This document shows positions 24,842 to 33,811 of a DNA stretch of 64,000 nucleotides, one piece after another; the first letter of the stretch is position 1; each line of letters begins with the position of its first letter. The position numbers and the translations under genes are program-made. This DNA comes from Streptomyces sp. DSM 15324 (GTDB lineage: Bacteria; Actinomycetota; Actinomycetes; Streptomycetales; Streptomycetaceae): contig NZ_KQ949033.1 in NCBI RefSeq assembly GCF_001514285.1, positions 186,001 to 250,000 on the forward strand, given 5' to 3'. The notes under the pieces were generated by a model, which saw only the letters and a list, made by a program, of their open reading frames with translations, was not told where the DNA came from and ran no database searches.

Positions 24842-27409
24842 GTGCTGAAGGCGACCCTCAGAAGTTTCCTGGCGCACAAGGGACGGCTGCTGCTGTCGGC
24901 CCTCGCCGTCGTGCTGTCCGTGGCGTTCGTCGCGGGCAGCCTGATCTTCTCGGACACGGTGACCCGCACCTTCGACCGGCTGTTCGCCTCCACGGCGGCG
25001 GACGTGACCGTGGAGCCGAAGGACGACCTGAACTCCAACGTGCCGAGCGGCGCGGTGCAGACGGTCCCGGCCGCGCTCGCCGGCCGGGTCGCACGGGTCG
25101 ACGGGGTCGCCTCGGCGCACGCGGACGTCAGCGTCGAGAACATCACCGTGGTCGACAGCGACCACCAGTCCGTCGGCCCCACCACCGGCGCCCCCACCAT
25201 CGCCACCGACTGGTACGTCACCCACCGCAGCCCCGTGAAGCTGACCTCCGGCCACGCCCCGCAGGGCGCCGGGCAGGCCATGCTGGACGCCGACACCGCC
25301 GACAAGAAGCACGTGAAGATCGGCGACACGCTCACCGTGATGGCCCAGCCGGGCTCCTTCGACGTCGAGATCGTCGGCATCGCCACCTTCACCACCACCA
25401 ACCCGGGCGCGGCCCTGGTCTTCCTCGACCCGAAAGTGGCCGCGACCGAGCTGCTGGGTGCGGCGGACAAGGCGACCAGCATCTCGGTCGACGCGGCGTC
25501 CGGCGTCTCCGACGCCGTGCTCAAGGACCGCGTCTCGGCCGCGCTGGGCTCCGGGCCGTACGACGTGAAGACCGCCGACGAGCAGGCCAAGTCCTCGGCC
25601 GCGTCGCTCGGCGGCTTCCTCGACGTGATCAAGTACGTGATGCTCGGGTTCGCCGGCATCGCCGTCCTGGTCGGTGTCTTCCTGATCGTCAACACGTTCT
25701 CGATGCTGATCGCCCAGCGCACCCGTGAGCTGGGGCTGCTGCGCGCGCTCGGTGCCGACCGCCGTCAGGTACGGCGCTCGGTGCTGACGGAGGCGGTGCT
25801 GCTCGGGCTCGTGGGCTCCACCCTGGGCCTCGCCGCCGGTATCGGTCTGGCGGCCGGGCTGATCCGGCTGATGAGCGCCTTCGGCATGAACCTGAAGACC
25901 ACGGAGATGGTCGTCGGCTGGGGGACCCCGGTGGCGGCGTACGTCGTCGGCGTGGGCGTCACCTTCGTGGCCGCCTACCTCCCGGCGCGGCGCGCCGCCA
26001 CGGTCTCGCCCATGGCGGCCCTCTCGGACGCCGACATCGCCGGGGTGGGCCGGCCGCTGAGGGTGCGCGCGATCGTCGGCGCGGTCGTCGGGGCACTGGG
26101 CGCGGCGGCGCTGCTGGGGTGTGCGACCGCCTCGAAGACGGCGTCGGCGGCCTCCCTCCTGGGCCTCGGGGTGGTCCTGACGCTGATCGCCACGGTGATC
26201 GCGGGACCGCTGCTGGTCCGGCCGGTGATCCGGGTCCTGGGCGGCGCCTTCCCCGCCCTGTTCGGCCCGGTCGGGCGGATGAGCCAGCGCAACGCGCTGC
26301 GCAACCCGCGCCGCACGGGCGCCACCGCCGCCGCGCTGATGGTGGGCCTGGCCCTGGTCGGCGGCATGTCGGTGGCGAGCGCCTCGATGTCGAAGTCCTT
26401 CGACCAGCAGATCGACAAGACGCTCGGCGCGGACTACGTGATCCAGAACGCCAACTTCACCCCCTTCTCCCGCGAGGTGACGGACGCGGTCCGCGCGACC
26501 GACGGCGTCGGCCTCGTCGTACGGCAGCGGTTCGCGCCCCTCGCCGTACGGCTGCCGGACGGCAAGCGGGTCGAGACGACGGCCTCCGGATACGACGACC
26601 GGCTCGACGACGTCGCCCATGTCACCTATGCCCGGGGCGACTCGGCGGCGGCGCTGGCGGACGGCGCGATCGGCATGGACGTGAACTTCGCCGAGGACCA
26701 CGGGGTGAAGCTGGGCAGCGTGCTCCCGGTGGAGTTCCCCGGCAACCGCACGACCTCGCTGAAGGTGGGCGCGCTCACCGACCAGGACACCTCCGAGGGC
26801 TTCGGCATGGAGGGCGGGCTGTTCCTCGGGATGGGGACCGTCCAGAAGTACGTGCCCGACGGCCAGGACTCCGCGCTGTACGTGAACGCGGCGCCCGGCA
26901 CCGGCGCGGAGCAGCTGCGGCCCCGCCTGGAGAAGACGCTCGACGCGTATCCGCAGGTCCAGGTACGCGACCAGGCCGACTACAAGAAGCTGGTCCACGA
27001 CCAGATCGCCGTCCTGCTCTACCTCGTGTACGCCCTCCTCGGCCTCGCGATCGTCATCGCGGTGCTCGGCGTGGTCAACACCCTCGCGCTGTCGGTGGTG
27101 GAGCGCACCCGGGAGATCGGACTGCTGCGCGCGATCGGACTCGGGCGGCGTCAGCTACGGCGCATGATCCGGCTCGAGTCGGTGGTGATCGCGGTCTTCG
27201 GGGCGGTCCTCGGGCTGGCGCTGGGCCTGGTGTGGGGCGTCTGCATCCAGCAGGTCCTCGCCCTCCAGGGCATGAAGGCCCTCGCCGTCCCCTGGGGCAC
27301 GATCGTCGCGGTCGTCATCGGCTCGGCGGTGGTCGGCGTGGTGGCCGCCCTGCTGCCCGCCCTGCGGGCCTCCCGCATGAACGTACTGGCGGCCATCGCC
27401 CACGACTAG
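24842..27409 (+). CDS. ABC transporter permease (double FtsX/MacB type)
   Basis: 855 residues, starting GTG 24842 after GAGGAGGG. It has one N-terminal TM helix (about 18-40), a large periplasmic-type (outside) domain, two FtsX cores (TM clusters at about 260-380 and 750-850) and central TM pairs around 410-500. The repeated motifs RTRELGLLRALGADRRQVRR and RTREIGLLRAIGLGRRQLRR show internal duplication. This is the usual 2xFtsX permease of actinobacteria. Partner of the preceding ATPase. Confidence 0.92.
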   Translation: MLKATLRSFLAHKGRLLLSALAVVLSVAFVAGSLIFSDTVTRTFDRLFASTAADVTVEPKDDLNSNVPSGAVQTVPAALAGRVARVDGVASAHADVSVENITVVDSDHQSVGPTTGAPTIATDWYVTHRSPVKLTSGHAPQGAGQAMLDADTADKKHVKIGDTLTVMAQPGSFDVEIVGIATFTTTNPGAALVFLDPKVAATELLGAADKATSISVDAASGVSDAVLKDRVSAALGSGPYDVKTADEQAKSSAASLGGFLDVIKYVMLGFAGIAVLVGVFLIVNTFSMLIAQRTRELGLLRALGADRRQVRRSVLTEAVLLGLVGSTLGLAAGIGLAAGLIRLMSAFGMNLKTTEMVVGWGTPVAAYVVGVGVTFVAAYLPARRAATVSPMAALSDADIAGVGRPLRVRAIVGAVVGALGAAALLGCATASKTASAASLLGLGVVLTLIATVIAGPLLVRPVIRVLGGAFPALFGPVGRMSQRNALRNPRRTGATAAALMVGLALVGGMSVASASMSKSFDQQIDKTLGADYVIQNANFTPFSREVTDAVRATDGVGLVVRQRFAPLAVRLPDGKRVETTASGYDDRLDDVAHVTYARGDSAAALADGAIGMDVNFAEDHGVKLGSVLPVEFPGNRTTSLKVGALTDQDTSEGFGMEGGLFLGMGTVQKYVPDGQDSALYVNAAPGTGAEQLRPRLEKTLDAYPQVQVRDQADYKKLVHDQIAVLLYLVYALLGLAIVIAVLGVVNTLALSVVERTREIGLLRAIGLGRRQLRRMIRLESVVIAVFGAVLGLALGLVWGVCIQQVLALQGMKALAVPWGTIVAVVIGSAVVGVVAALLPALRASRMNVLAAIAHD

Positions 27410-27442
27410 GACCCCGGCACCGGTGCCGGCGGGGGGCGGCGC

Positions 27443-27486
27443 TCGGGCGCACTCCCCGAGCGGCTCCACTCGGGGAGTGCGCCCGA
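27443..27486 (+). terminator. Terminator after the ABC exporter
   Basis: A perfect 18-bp stem (27443-27460 with 27469-27486) and 8-base loop, 34 bp after the permease stop. Confidence 0.85.
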
Positions 27487-27843
27487 TCCTGCCGGGGCGG
27501 GCGCGCCCCCCGCAGAGCCGCGCGGAGGTCGGCGGCGGTGTGCCCGGTCCGCAGGTGCCCCGGGTCGCGTCCTGCTCCGGGGGAAGGCGGCGGCGGTGGG
27601 CGGGGCGGCGGCAAGGGCGGGCAGCTGCCGGAAGTCCTGCTGGTCGGTCACGGAGTGGCCGGGCAGCCGGGGCGGGGTCGCGTGGTCCGTCCGGCCGCTG
27701 ACACGCGGCGTGGCTCTCCGGCGTCGGGCCGGGAGCGCGGTCGCGGAGACCGTCGAGCCTCGACCGGCTCGCACGCCGTTCCCGTGCCCGTCCGGATCGT
27801 GGAATTCCGCACCCGCCCCGCATGCCCGTGGTGGGATCGCCGC
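27487..27843. other. Intergenic stretch with no recognised gene
   Basis: 357 bp without a convincing ORF. Long open frames cross it on both strands but show no conserved motif and extreme Arg/Pro composition. The proximal GNAT promoter must lie near 27790-27840. A decayed gene cannot be excluded. Confidence 0.5.
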
Positions 27844-28281
27844 ATGTCTGAGCTGCGCATACGGGCCGCGACGCCCGACGATCTGGACACCGTTCTGGCC
27901 TTCTGGAAGGCCGCCGCCGAGGGGACGAGCATCAGCGACGACCACGCCGGCGTGCAGCGGCTGGTCGCCCGGGACCCCGAGGCGCTGCTGCTGGCCGAGC
28001 AGAACGCCGAGCTGGTGGGCACGGTGATCGCCGGGTTCGACGGCTGGCGGTGCCACCTGTACCGGCTGGCGGTGCATCCGCAGCGGCGCCGTCAGGGCAT
28101 CGGCTCGGCGCTGCTCGCCGCCGCCGAGGAACGGTTCGTACGGCTCGGCGGGCGGCGCGGGGACGCGATGGTGCTCAACCGGAACGCGACGGCGCACCAT
28201 GCGTGGCGCGCGGCGGGGTACGCGCCGGAGGAGAAGTGGCGGCGCTGGGTGAAGCCGTTCGCCGACCGGCCGGCTCCCTGA
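27844..28281 (+). CDS. GNAT-family N-acetyltransferase
   Basis: 145 residues with a single GNAT domain: RAATPDDLDTVLAFWKAAAEG (beta1-alpha1), LYRLAVHPQRRRQGIGSALLAAAEE with the acetyl-CoA P-loop R-R-x-x-G-I-G-S (about 77-87), and AHHAWRAAGYAPEEKW (motif B). The substrate is unknown. The ATG at 27844 has no strong Shine-Dalgarno. Confidence 0.88.
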   Translation: MSELRIRAATPDDLDTVLAFWKAAAEGTSISDDHAGVQRLVARDPEALLLAEQNAELVGTVIAGFDGWRCHLYRLAVHPQRRRQGIGSALLAAAEERFVRLGGRRGDAMVLNRNATAHHAWRAAGYAPEEKWRRWVKPFADRPAP

Positions 28282-28324
28282 CCGTCACCCCCGTCCGGGG
28301 GACTTTGCTGATCCTTTACCATTG

Positions 28325-28352
28325 GGGGACCGTACGACAGCGTGCGGTCCCC
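28325..28352 (+). promoter_or_regulatory. Leader hairpin before the CNNM genes
   Basis: GGGGACCG (28325-28332) pairs with CGGTCCCC (28345-28352) in the 183-bp leader of the CorC-like genes. It could be an attenuator or the GNAT terminator. I see no match to the M-box magnesium riboswitch. Confidence 0.4.
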
Positions 28353-28464
28353 TGCGACTTCCCGAAAGGTGTGAGTGTCCGCCCATGGGCGAGCCTCCCC
28401 GTAGCCGTGCGCGACATCGCGCGATCCTCCCTGCCCTGCCGGACCATGGGACGGAGGTGAACCG

Positions 28465-29799
28465 ATGACGGAAGTGCTCCTGCTGCTGGTGGCGATCCTG
28501 CTGTCCCTCGCCTGCGGTGCCTTCGTGGCCGCCGAGTTCTCGCTGACCACGGTCGAGCGCAGCGAGCTGGAACGGGCGGCGGAGCGCGGTGAGCGCGGCG
28601 CCTCGGGCGCGCTCAAAGCCGTACGGAACCTCACCTTCCAGCTCTCCGGCGCACAGCTCGGCATCACCGTGACCAACCTGGTCGTCGGCATGCTCGCCGA
28701 GCCGTCGATCGCCGCGCTGATCGCGGGTCCGCTGCAGTCGGCGGGCCTGTCGGACGCGACGGCGAGTTCACTGGCGCTCGTCCTGGGGACGGCGCTGTCG
28801 ACGGTCTTCCTGATGGTCGTCGGCGAGCTGGTGCCGAAGAACTGGGCCATCTCCTCGCCGCTGCCCGTGGCCAAGACCGTGGGCAACGGGCAGCGCTGGT
28901 TCAGCTCCGCCTTCCGGCCCTTCATCTCCCATCTCAACAACACCGCGAACCACGTCGTACGCCGCCTCGGCGTGGAGCCCACCGAGGAACTGGCCGCCGC
29001 GCGCGGCCCCCAGGAGCTGGCCGCCCTGGCCCGCCACTCGGCGCGCGAGGGCGCGTTGGAGGCGGACACCGCCGAACTGTTCGTGCGCACCCTGAACCTG
29101 GCCGACCTGACCGCGGAGAACGTGATGACCCCGCGGGTCCAGGTCATCTCCCTGGACGCCCTGGCGACCTGCGAGGACGTGGCGAACGCGACCCGGGCCA
29201 CGGGCCTGTCCCGCTTCCCCGTCCACCGCGGCGGCCTGGACGCCGTCGTCGGGACCGTGCACATCAAGGACGCCCTGGCGATCCCCGCCGGGCGGCGACT
29301 GCACGTCCCCGTCTCGGAGATCATGCGCGAGCCGCTGCTGGTCCCCGAGTCACTGACCGTGGACCGGCTGCTGGACCGGCTGTCCGGCAAGCGGACGATG
29401 GCCGTGGTCATCGACGAGTACGGCGGCACGGCGGGCGTGGCGACCCTGGAGGACATCGTCGAGGAGGTCGTGGGCGAGGTCCGCGACGAGCACGACCCGC
29501 ACGAGACGCCCGACCTGGCCCCCGCGGGCACCGACGACGACGGCCGGGCGCTGTACTCGGCCGACGGCGCCGCCCGGATGGACCAGCTCGCACGGGTGGG
29601 CCTGCACGCCCCCGAGGGGCCGTACGAGACGCTCGCCGGCCTCGTCGCCACCGAGCTGGGCCGGATACCGGCCGTCGGTGACGGTGTGGAGGTCGCCGGC
29701 TGGCGCATGGACGTGGTCGACGCGTCCGGCCGCCGCGCCGCCCGCGTCCTGCTGCACGCCCCGCTCGCCGAGACCCCCGTGGAAGGAGCGGACCAGTGA
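28465..29799 (+). CDS. CNNM/CorC-family membrane protein (hemolysin-like), first copy
   Basis: 444-residue membrane protein of the CNNM/CorC (HlyC) family implicated in Mg/Co efflux. DUF21 (CNNM) domain with about four TM helices (1-180, including VAAEFSLTTVERSELE, QLGITVTNLVVG, LVPKNWAI), two CBS domains (about 205-325: VMTPRVQVISLD, SRFPVHRGG, VVIDEYGGTAGVATLEDIVEE) and a CorC_HlyC domain at the end (about 350-435). ATG 28465 follows GGAGG. It overlaps the next, shorter paralogue by four bases (GTGA). Confidence 0.9.
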   Translation: MTEVLLLLVAILLSLACGAFVAAEFSLTTVERSELERAAERGERGASGALKAVRNLTFQLSGAQLGITVTNLVVGMLAEPSIAALIAGPLQSAGLSDATASSLALVLGTALSTVFLMVVGELVPKNWAISSPLPVAKTVGNGQRWFSSAFRPFISHLNNTANHVVRRLGVEPTEELAAARGPQELAALARHSAREGALEADTAELFVRTLNLADLTAENVMTPRVQVISLDALATCEDVANATRATGLSRFPVHRGGLDAVVGTVHIKDALAIPAGRRLHVPVSEIMREPLLVPESLTVDRLLDRLSGKRTMAVVIDEYGGTAGVATLEDIVEEVVGEVRDEHDPHETPDLAPAGTDDDGRALYSADGAARMDQLARVGLHAPEGPYETLAGLVATELGRIPAVGDGVEVAGWRMDVVDASGRRAARVLLHAPLAETPVEGADQ

Positions 29800-30809
29800 C
29801 CGCCGTACAGCTGCTGATCGCCCTGGCGACCCTGGTCGTGAACGCCTTCTTCGTCGGCGCGGAGTTCGCGCTGATCTCCGTCCGGCGCGCGCAGATCGAG
29901 CCGTACGCCGAACAGGGCGACCGGCGCGCCAGGAGCGTGCTGTGGGGCCTCCAGCACGTGTCCGCGCTGATGGCCGCGGCACAGCTCGGCATCACCCTGT
30001 GCACGCTGATCCTCGGTGTGGTCGCCGAACCGGCGATCGCGCACCTGCTGGAGCCGGTGTTCCACGCGATCGGCGTGCCCGAGGGCGCCGGACACGCCGT
30101 GTCCTTCGTGATCGCGCTGGTACTGGCCACGTATCTGCACATGCTGCTCGGCGAGATGGTCCCGAAGAACATCGCGCTCGCCGAGCCGGTGCGCAGCGCG
30201 CTGCTGCTCGGCCCGCCGCTGGTCACGCTGTCGCGGGCGCTGCGCCCGGTGATCTTCGCGATCAACGCGTTCGCCAACGCCCTGCTGAAGCTGCTGCGGA
30301 TCGAGACCAAGGACGAGGTCGCGGCGGCCTTCTCGGACGCCCAGCTGGCCCAGATCGTCAAGGACGCGGGCGCGGCGGGCCTCATCGACGACCGTGCGCA
30401 GGAGCGTCTGCACGACGCCCTGGAGCTGGGCCGCCGTCCGGTGCGCGATGTCGTCCTGCCGCTGGAGCGGGTCGTCCACGCACGCGTGGGCGTCACCCCG
30501 GAGGAGCTGGAGGCGCTGGCCGCCGAGTCGGGGTTCTCCCGGTTCCCGGTGGTGGACGAGGGGCGCCGGATCATCGGCTACCTGCATGTGAAGGACGCGC
30601 TGGACGCCTCGCCCCGGAACGAGCCGTTCCGGCTGCGGGACATGCGGCCCATCGCGCGCGTGCGGGAGACGACGCCCCTGGACGACGTCCTGACCGCGAT
30701 GCGCGGCAGCCGTACGCATCTGGCGGCCGTGCTCGGCGCGGACGGCCGGCCGGCCGGGCTGGTGACGATGGAGGACGTGCTGCGCGAGCTGTTCGGCCAG
30801 ACCGCGTGA
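29796..30809 (+). CDS. CNNM/CorC-family membrane protein, second copy, lacking the C-terminal domain
   Basis: 337 residues, paralogous to the preceding gene and overlapping it at GTGA (29796). DUF21 domain with TM helices (about 1-175: FVGAEFALISVRRAQIE, QLGITLCTLILG, MVPKNIALAEP) and two CBS domains (about 205-330). It ends at LVTMEDVLRELFGQTA, right after the CBS pair, so the CorC_HlyC domain of the first copy is absent. The pair is typical of actinobacteria, and a heteromer is plausible. Confidence 0.9.
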   Translation: MTAVQLLIALATLVVNAFFVGAEFALISVRRAQIEPYAEQGDRRARSVLWGLQHVSALMAAAQLGITLCTLILGVVAEPAIAHLLEPVFHAIGVPEGAGHAVSFVIALVLATYLHMLLGEMVPKNIALAEPVRSALLLGPPLVTLSRALRPVIFAINAFANALLKLLRIETKDEVAAAFSDAQLAQIVKDAGAAGLIDDRAQERLHDALELGRRPVRDVVLPLERVVHARVGVTPEELEALAAESGFSRFPVVDEGRRIIGYLHVKDALDASPRNEPFRLRDMRPIARVRETTPLDDVLTAMRGSRTHLAAVLGADGRPAGLVTMEDVLRELFGQTA

Positions 30810-30890
30810 GACGGGCGGGGCCCGCGACCGCGGTCCGGGCAGGGGTGACCGACTGCCGGGTATGGGCCTCGGGCTACCATCTGTGTCGCC

Positions 30891-31718
30891 ATGCAGACGA
30901 ACCCCACACACACCAGCCTGGTCGCGGTCGGCGACTCCTTCACCGAGGGCATGTCGGACCTGCTGCCCGACGGCTCCTACCGGGGCTGGGCAGACCTCCT
31001 GGCGGGCCGGATGGCGGCCCGCACCCCGGGCTTCCGGTACGCCAACCTGGCGGTGCGCGGCAAGCTGATCGGGCAGATCGTCCAGGAGCAGGTGGGCGTG
31101 GCGGCCGCGATGGACGCCGATGTGATCACCCTGGTCGGCGGCCTGAATGACACCCTGCGCCCCAAGTGCGACATGGGTATGGTCAAGGGGCTGCTCACGG
31201 AGGCGGTGGAACGGCTCGCCCCGGCCTGCAAGCAGCTGGTGCTGATGCGCAGTCCCGGGCGCCAGGGTCCCGTCCTTGAGCGGTTCCGGCCGCGCATGGA
31301 GGAGCTGTTCGACTGTGTCGACGGCCTCGCCGAGCGGCACGGCGCGCTGGTCGTGGACCTGTACGGCGCCCCCTCGCTCTCCGACCCGCGGCTGTGGGAC
31401 GTCGACCGGCTGCACCTGGCGCCCGAGGGCCACCGCCGGGTCGCCGAGGCGGTCTGGCAGACGCTCGGCTACCCCGCCGAGGACACGGAGTGGCGCACCC
31501 CGGTCCCCGCGACGGTGCCGCCCGGCTGGGCCGCCCGCCGGGCCGCCGACGCCCGGTTCGCCAGGCAGCACCTGATCCCGTGGATCGGCCGCCGCCTGAC
31601 CGGCCGCTCCTCCGGCGACGGCCGCCCGGCGAAGCGCCCCGAGCTGCTGCCGTACGAGGGGTCCGCCCAGGAAAACCCCGGCCGGCCCCCGGTCCGCGCC
31701 CGACGACACCTCGCGTGA
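30891..31718 (+). CDS. SGNH/GDSL-family hydrolase
   Basis: 275 residues. Block I VAVGDSFTEGMSDL (nucleophile Ser16), block III GGLNDTLRP and the catalytic Asp/His block V WDVDRLHLAPEGHRR are all present, so an esterase or acyl-hydrolase is likely; no signal peptide is visible, so it is cytoplasmic. A TACCAT hexamer at about 30875 and no Shine-Dalgarno before ATG 30891 suggest a leaderless or nearly leaderless message. The last 40 residues are Arg/Pro-rich and probably disordered. Confidence 0.88.
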   Translation: MQTNPTHTSLVAVGDSFTEGMSDLLPDGSYRGWADLLAGRMAARTPGFRYANLAVRGKLIGQIVQEQVGVAAAMDADVITLVGGLNDTLRPKCDMGMVKGLLTEAVERLAPACKQLVLMRSPGRQGPVLERFRPRMEELFDCVDGLAERHGALVVDLYGAPSLSDPRLWDVDRLHLAPEGHRRVAEAVWQTLGYPAEDTEWRTPVPATVPPGWAARRAADARFARQHLIPWIGRRLTGRSSGDGRPAKRPELLPYEGSAQENPGRPPVRARRHLA

Positions 31719-31777
31719 CGCCCGTCTCGTAGGATCCGCCGAACGGGACCGTGGCGCTGGCCTGCACGAATCGCCAG

Positions 31778-31783
31778 TAGAAT
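31778..31783 (+). promoter_or_regulatory. -10 element of purB, likely leaderless start
   Basis: TAGAAT lies only eight bases before GTG 31792 and no Shine-Dalgarno is present, so transcription probably starts at or next to the start codon. Confidence 0.6.
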
Positions 31784-31791
31784 CCGTACAC

Positions 31792-33234
31792 GTGACTTCT
31801 GCGCCCGCCAAGCCCCGCATCCCGAACGTCCTCGCCGGACGGTACGCCTCCGCCGAGCTCGCCACGCTCTGGTCGCCCGAGCAGAAGGTGAAGCTGGAGC
31901 GTCAGCTCTGGCTCGCCGTGCTGCGCGCCCAGAAGGACCTCGGGATCGAGGTGCCGGACGCGGCGATCGCCGACTACGAGCGTGTCCTCGACACCGTCGA
32001 CCTGGCCTCCATCGCCGACCGCGAGAAGGTCACGCGGCACGACGTGAAGGCCCGGATCGAGGAGTTCAACGACCTCGCCGGGCACGAGCAGGTCCACAAG
32101 GGCATGACGTCCCGCGACCTCACGGAGAACGTCGAGCAGCTCCAGATCCGTCTGTCGCTGGAGCTGATCCGCGACCGCGCGGTCGCGGTGCTGGCGCGCC
32201 TGGGCAAGCTGGCCGGCGAGTACGGCGAGCTGGTCATGGCCGGCCGCTCGCACAACGTGGCCGCGCAGGCCACCACCCTCGGCAAGCGCTTCGCGACGGC
32301 CGCCGACGAGCTGCTCGTGGCGTACGGCCGCGTCGAGGAACTGCTCGGCCGCTACCCGCTGCGCGGGATCAAGGGCCCGGTCGGGACGGCGCAGGACATG
32401 CTGGACCTGCTGGGCGGTGACGCGGGCAAGCTCGCCGAGCTGGAGGACCGGATCGCCGGTCACCTGGGCTTCTCGCAGGCCTTCACCTCGGTGGGCCAGG
32501 TCTACCCGCGCTCGCTGGACTACGAGGTCGTGACCACGCTGGTGCAGCTCGCCGCCGCGCCGTCCTCGCTCGCGAAGACGATCCGGCTGATGGCGGGCCA
32601 CGAGCTGGTGACCGAGGGCTTCAAACCCGGCCAGGTCGGCTCCTCGGCGATGCCGCACAAGATGAACACCCGCTCCTGCGAGCGCGTCAACGGCCTGATG
32701 GTCATCCTGCGCGGTTACGCGTCGATGACCGGTGAGCTGGCGGGCGACCAGTGGAACGAGGGCGACGTGTCCTGCTCGGTGGTGCGCCGGGTGGCCCTGC
32801 CGGACGCGTTCTTCGCGCTGGACGGTCTGCTGGAGACGTTCCTGACGGTGCTGGACGAGTTCGGCGCCTTCCCCGCGGTCGTGGCCCGGGAGCTGGACCG
32901 CTACCTGCCGTTCCTCGCCACCACCAAGGTGCTGATGGGCGCGGTGCGCGCGGGCGTGGGCCGTGAGCTCGCGCACGAGGCGATCAAGGAGAACGCCGTC
33001 GCCTCCGCCCTCGCGATGCGCGAGCAGGGCGCCGAGCGCAACGAGCTGCTGGACAAGCTGGCCGCCGACGAGCGCCTTCCGCTCGACCGCGCCGCGCTGG
33101 ACGCGCTGATGTCCGACAAGCTGTCCTTCACGGGCGCGGCGGCGGCGCAGGTCGGCGTGGTCGTCGGCCGGATCGAGGAGATCGTGAAGCAGCGTCCCGA
33201 GGCGGCCGGTTACACCCCCGGGGCGATCCTCTGA
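31792..33234 (+). CDS. purB: Adenylosuccinate lyase
   Basis: Fumarase/aspartase-superfamily enzyme acting twice in purine synthesis (SAICAR to AICAR and adenylosuccinate to AMP). 480 residues, with DVKARIEEFNDLAGHEQVHKGMTSRDLTE, the catalytic AGRSHNVAAQATTLGKR region and the superfamily signature SSAMPHKMNTR at about residues 283-293. Starts at GTG 31792. The stop overlaps the presumed start of the glycosylase gene. Standard length for the actinobacterial type. Confidence 0.95.
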   Translation: MTSAPAKPRIPNVLAGRYASAELATLWSPEQKVKLERQLWLAVLRAQKDLGIEVPDAAIADYERVLDTVDLASIADREKVTRHDVKARIEEFNDLAGHEQVHKGMTSRDLTENVEQLQIRLSLELIRDRAVAVLARLGKLAGEYGELVMAGRSHNVAAQATTLGKRFATAADELLVAYGRVEELLGRYPLRGIKGPVGTAQDMLDLLGGDAGKLAELEDRIAGHLGFSQAFTSVGQVYPRSLDYEVVTTLVQLAAAPSSLAKTIRLMAGHELVTEGFKPGQVGSSAMPHKMNTRSCERVNGLMVILRGYASMTGELAGDQWNEGDVSCSVVRRVALPDAFFALDGLLETFLTVLDEFGAFPAVVARELDRYLPFLATTKVLMGAVRAGVGRELAHEAIKENAVASALAMREQGAERNELLDKLAADERLPLDRAALDALMSDKLSFTGAAAAQVGVVVGRIEEIVKQRPEAAGYTPGAIL

Positions 33235-33785
33235 CACCCTCGCCCCGCTTCACCCAGGCGGAGTTGGAGGCCGCCCGCGACCGTCTCGTACCGGACGTCG
33301 TCGCGGGCGGTCTGCGCGTGCTGTTCTGCGGGATCAACCCGGGGCTGATGACCGCCGCGACCGGTCACCACTTCGCCCGTCCGGGCAACCGCTTCTGGCC
33401 GGTGCTGCACCTGTCCGGGTTCACGCCGAGGCTGCTGAGGCCGGCGGAGCAGGCGGAGCTGCTCACGTACGGTCTCGGGATCACGAACGTGGTGGCGCGG
33501 GCGACCGCGCGGGCCGACGAGCTGAGCGCCGAGGAGTACCGCGAGGGCGGGCGGCTGCTGACGGAGAAGGTGACCCGGCTGGCGCCCCGCTGGCTGGCGG
33601 TGGTCGGGGTGACCGCCTACCGGGCCGCCTTCGAGGACCGGAAGGCCGCGGTGGGGCCGCAGGAGCGGGTGATCGGGCGGACACGGGTATGGGTGCTGCC
33701 GAACCCCAGCGGACTCAACGCCCACTGGACGGCGGCGACGATGGCGCAGGAGTTCGCCCGGCTGCGGGTGGCGGCGCAGGACTGA
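33231..33785 (+). CDS. Mug-type G/U mismatch-specific DNA glycosylase, probable CTG start
   Basis: Base-excision glycosylase that removes uracil or thymine mispaired with G. The UDG-superfamily motifs GINPGL (near residue 35) and NPSGLNAHW are present, plus the HHFARPGNRFWPVLH block. No ATG, GTG or TTG lies upstream of TTG 33264, yet homology in my memory (FTPEELEAARDRTVPDV) extends before it. CTG 33231, overlapping the purB stop as CTGA, would give LTPSPRFTQAELEAARD and 184 residues. From TTG 33264 the protein is 173. I favour CTG. Confidence 0.8.
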   Translation: MTPSPRFTQAELEAARDRLVPDVVAGGLRVLFCGINPGLMTAATGHHFARPGNRFWPVLHLSGFTPRLLRPAEQAELLTYGLGITNVVARATARADELSAEEYREGGRLLTEKVTRLAPRWLAVVGVTAYRAAFEDRKAAVGPQERVIGRTRVWVLPNPSGLNAHWTAATMAQEFARLRVAAQD

Positions 33786-33811
33786 GCGGTGGTCCGGGCG
33801 CTGAGCGGTGA

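Noticed and set aside
28282..28464. Magnesium (M-box) riboswitch before the CNNM genes
   Set aside because: Only one hairpin is evident; no M-box conserved blocks were seen.
28092..31865. A 1257-codon open frame on the minus strand
   Set aside because: Runs antisense to CNNM and SGNH genes with Ser/Arg-rich composition and no motif; typical high-G+C shadow.
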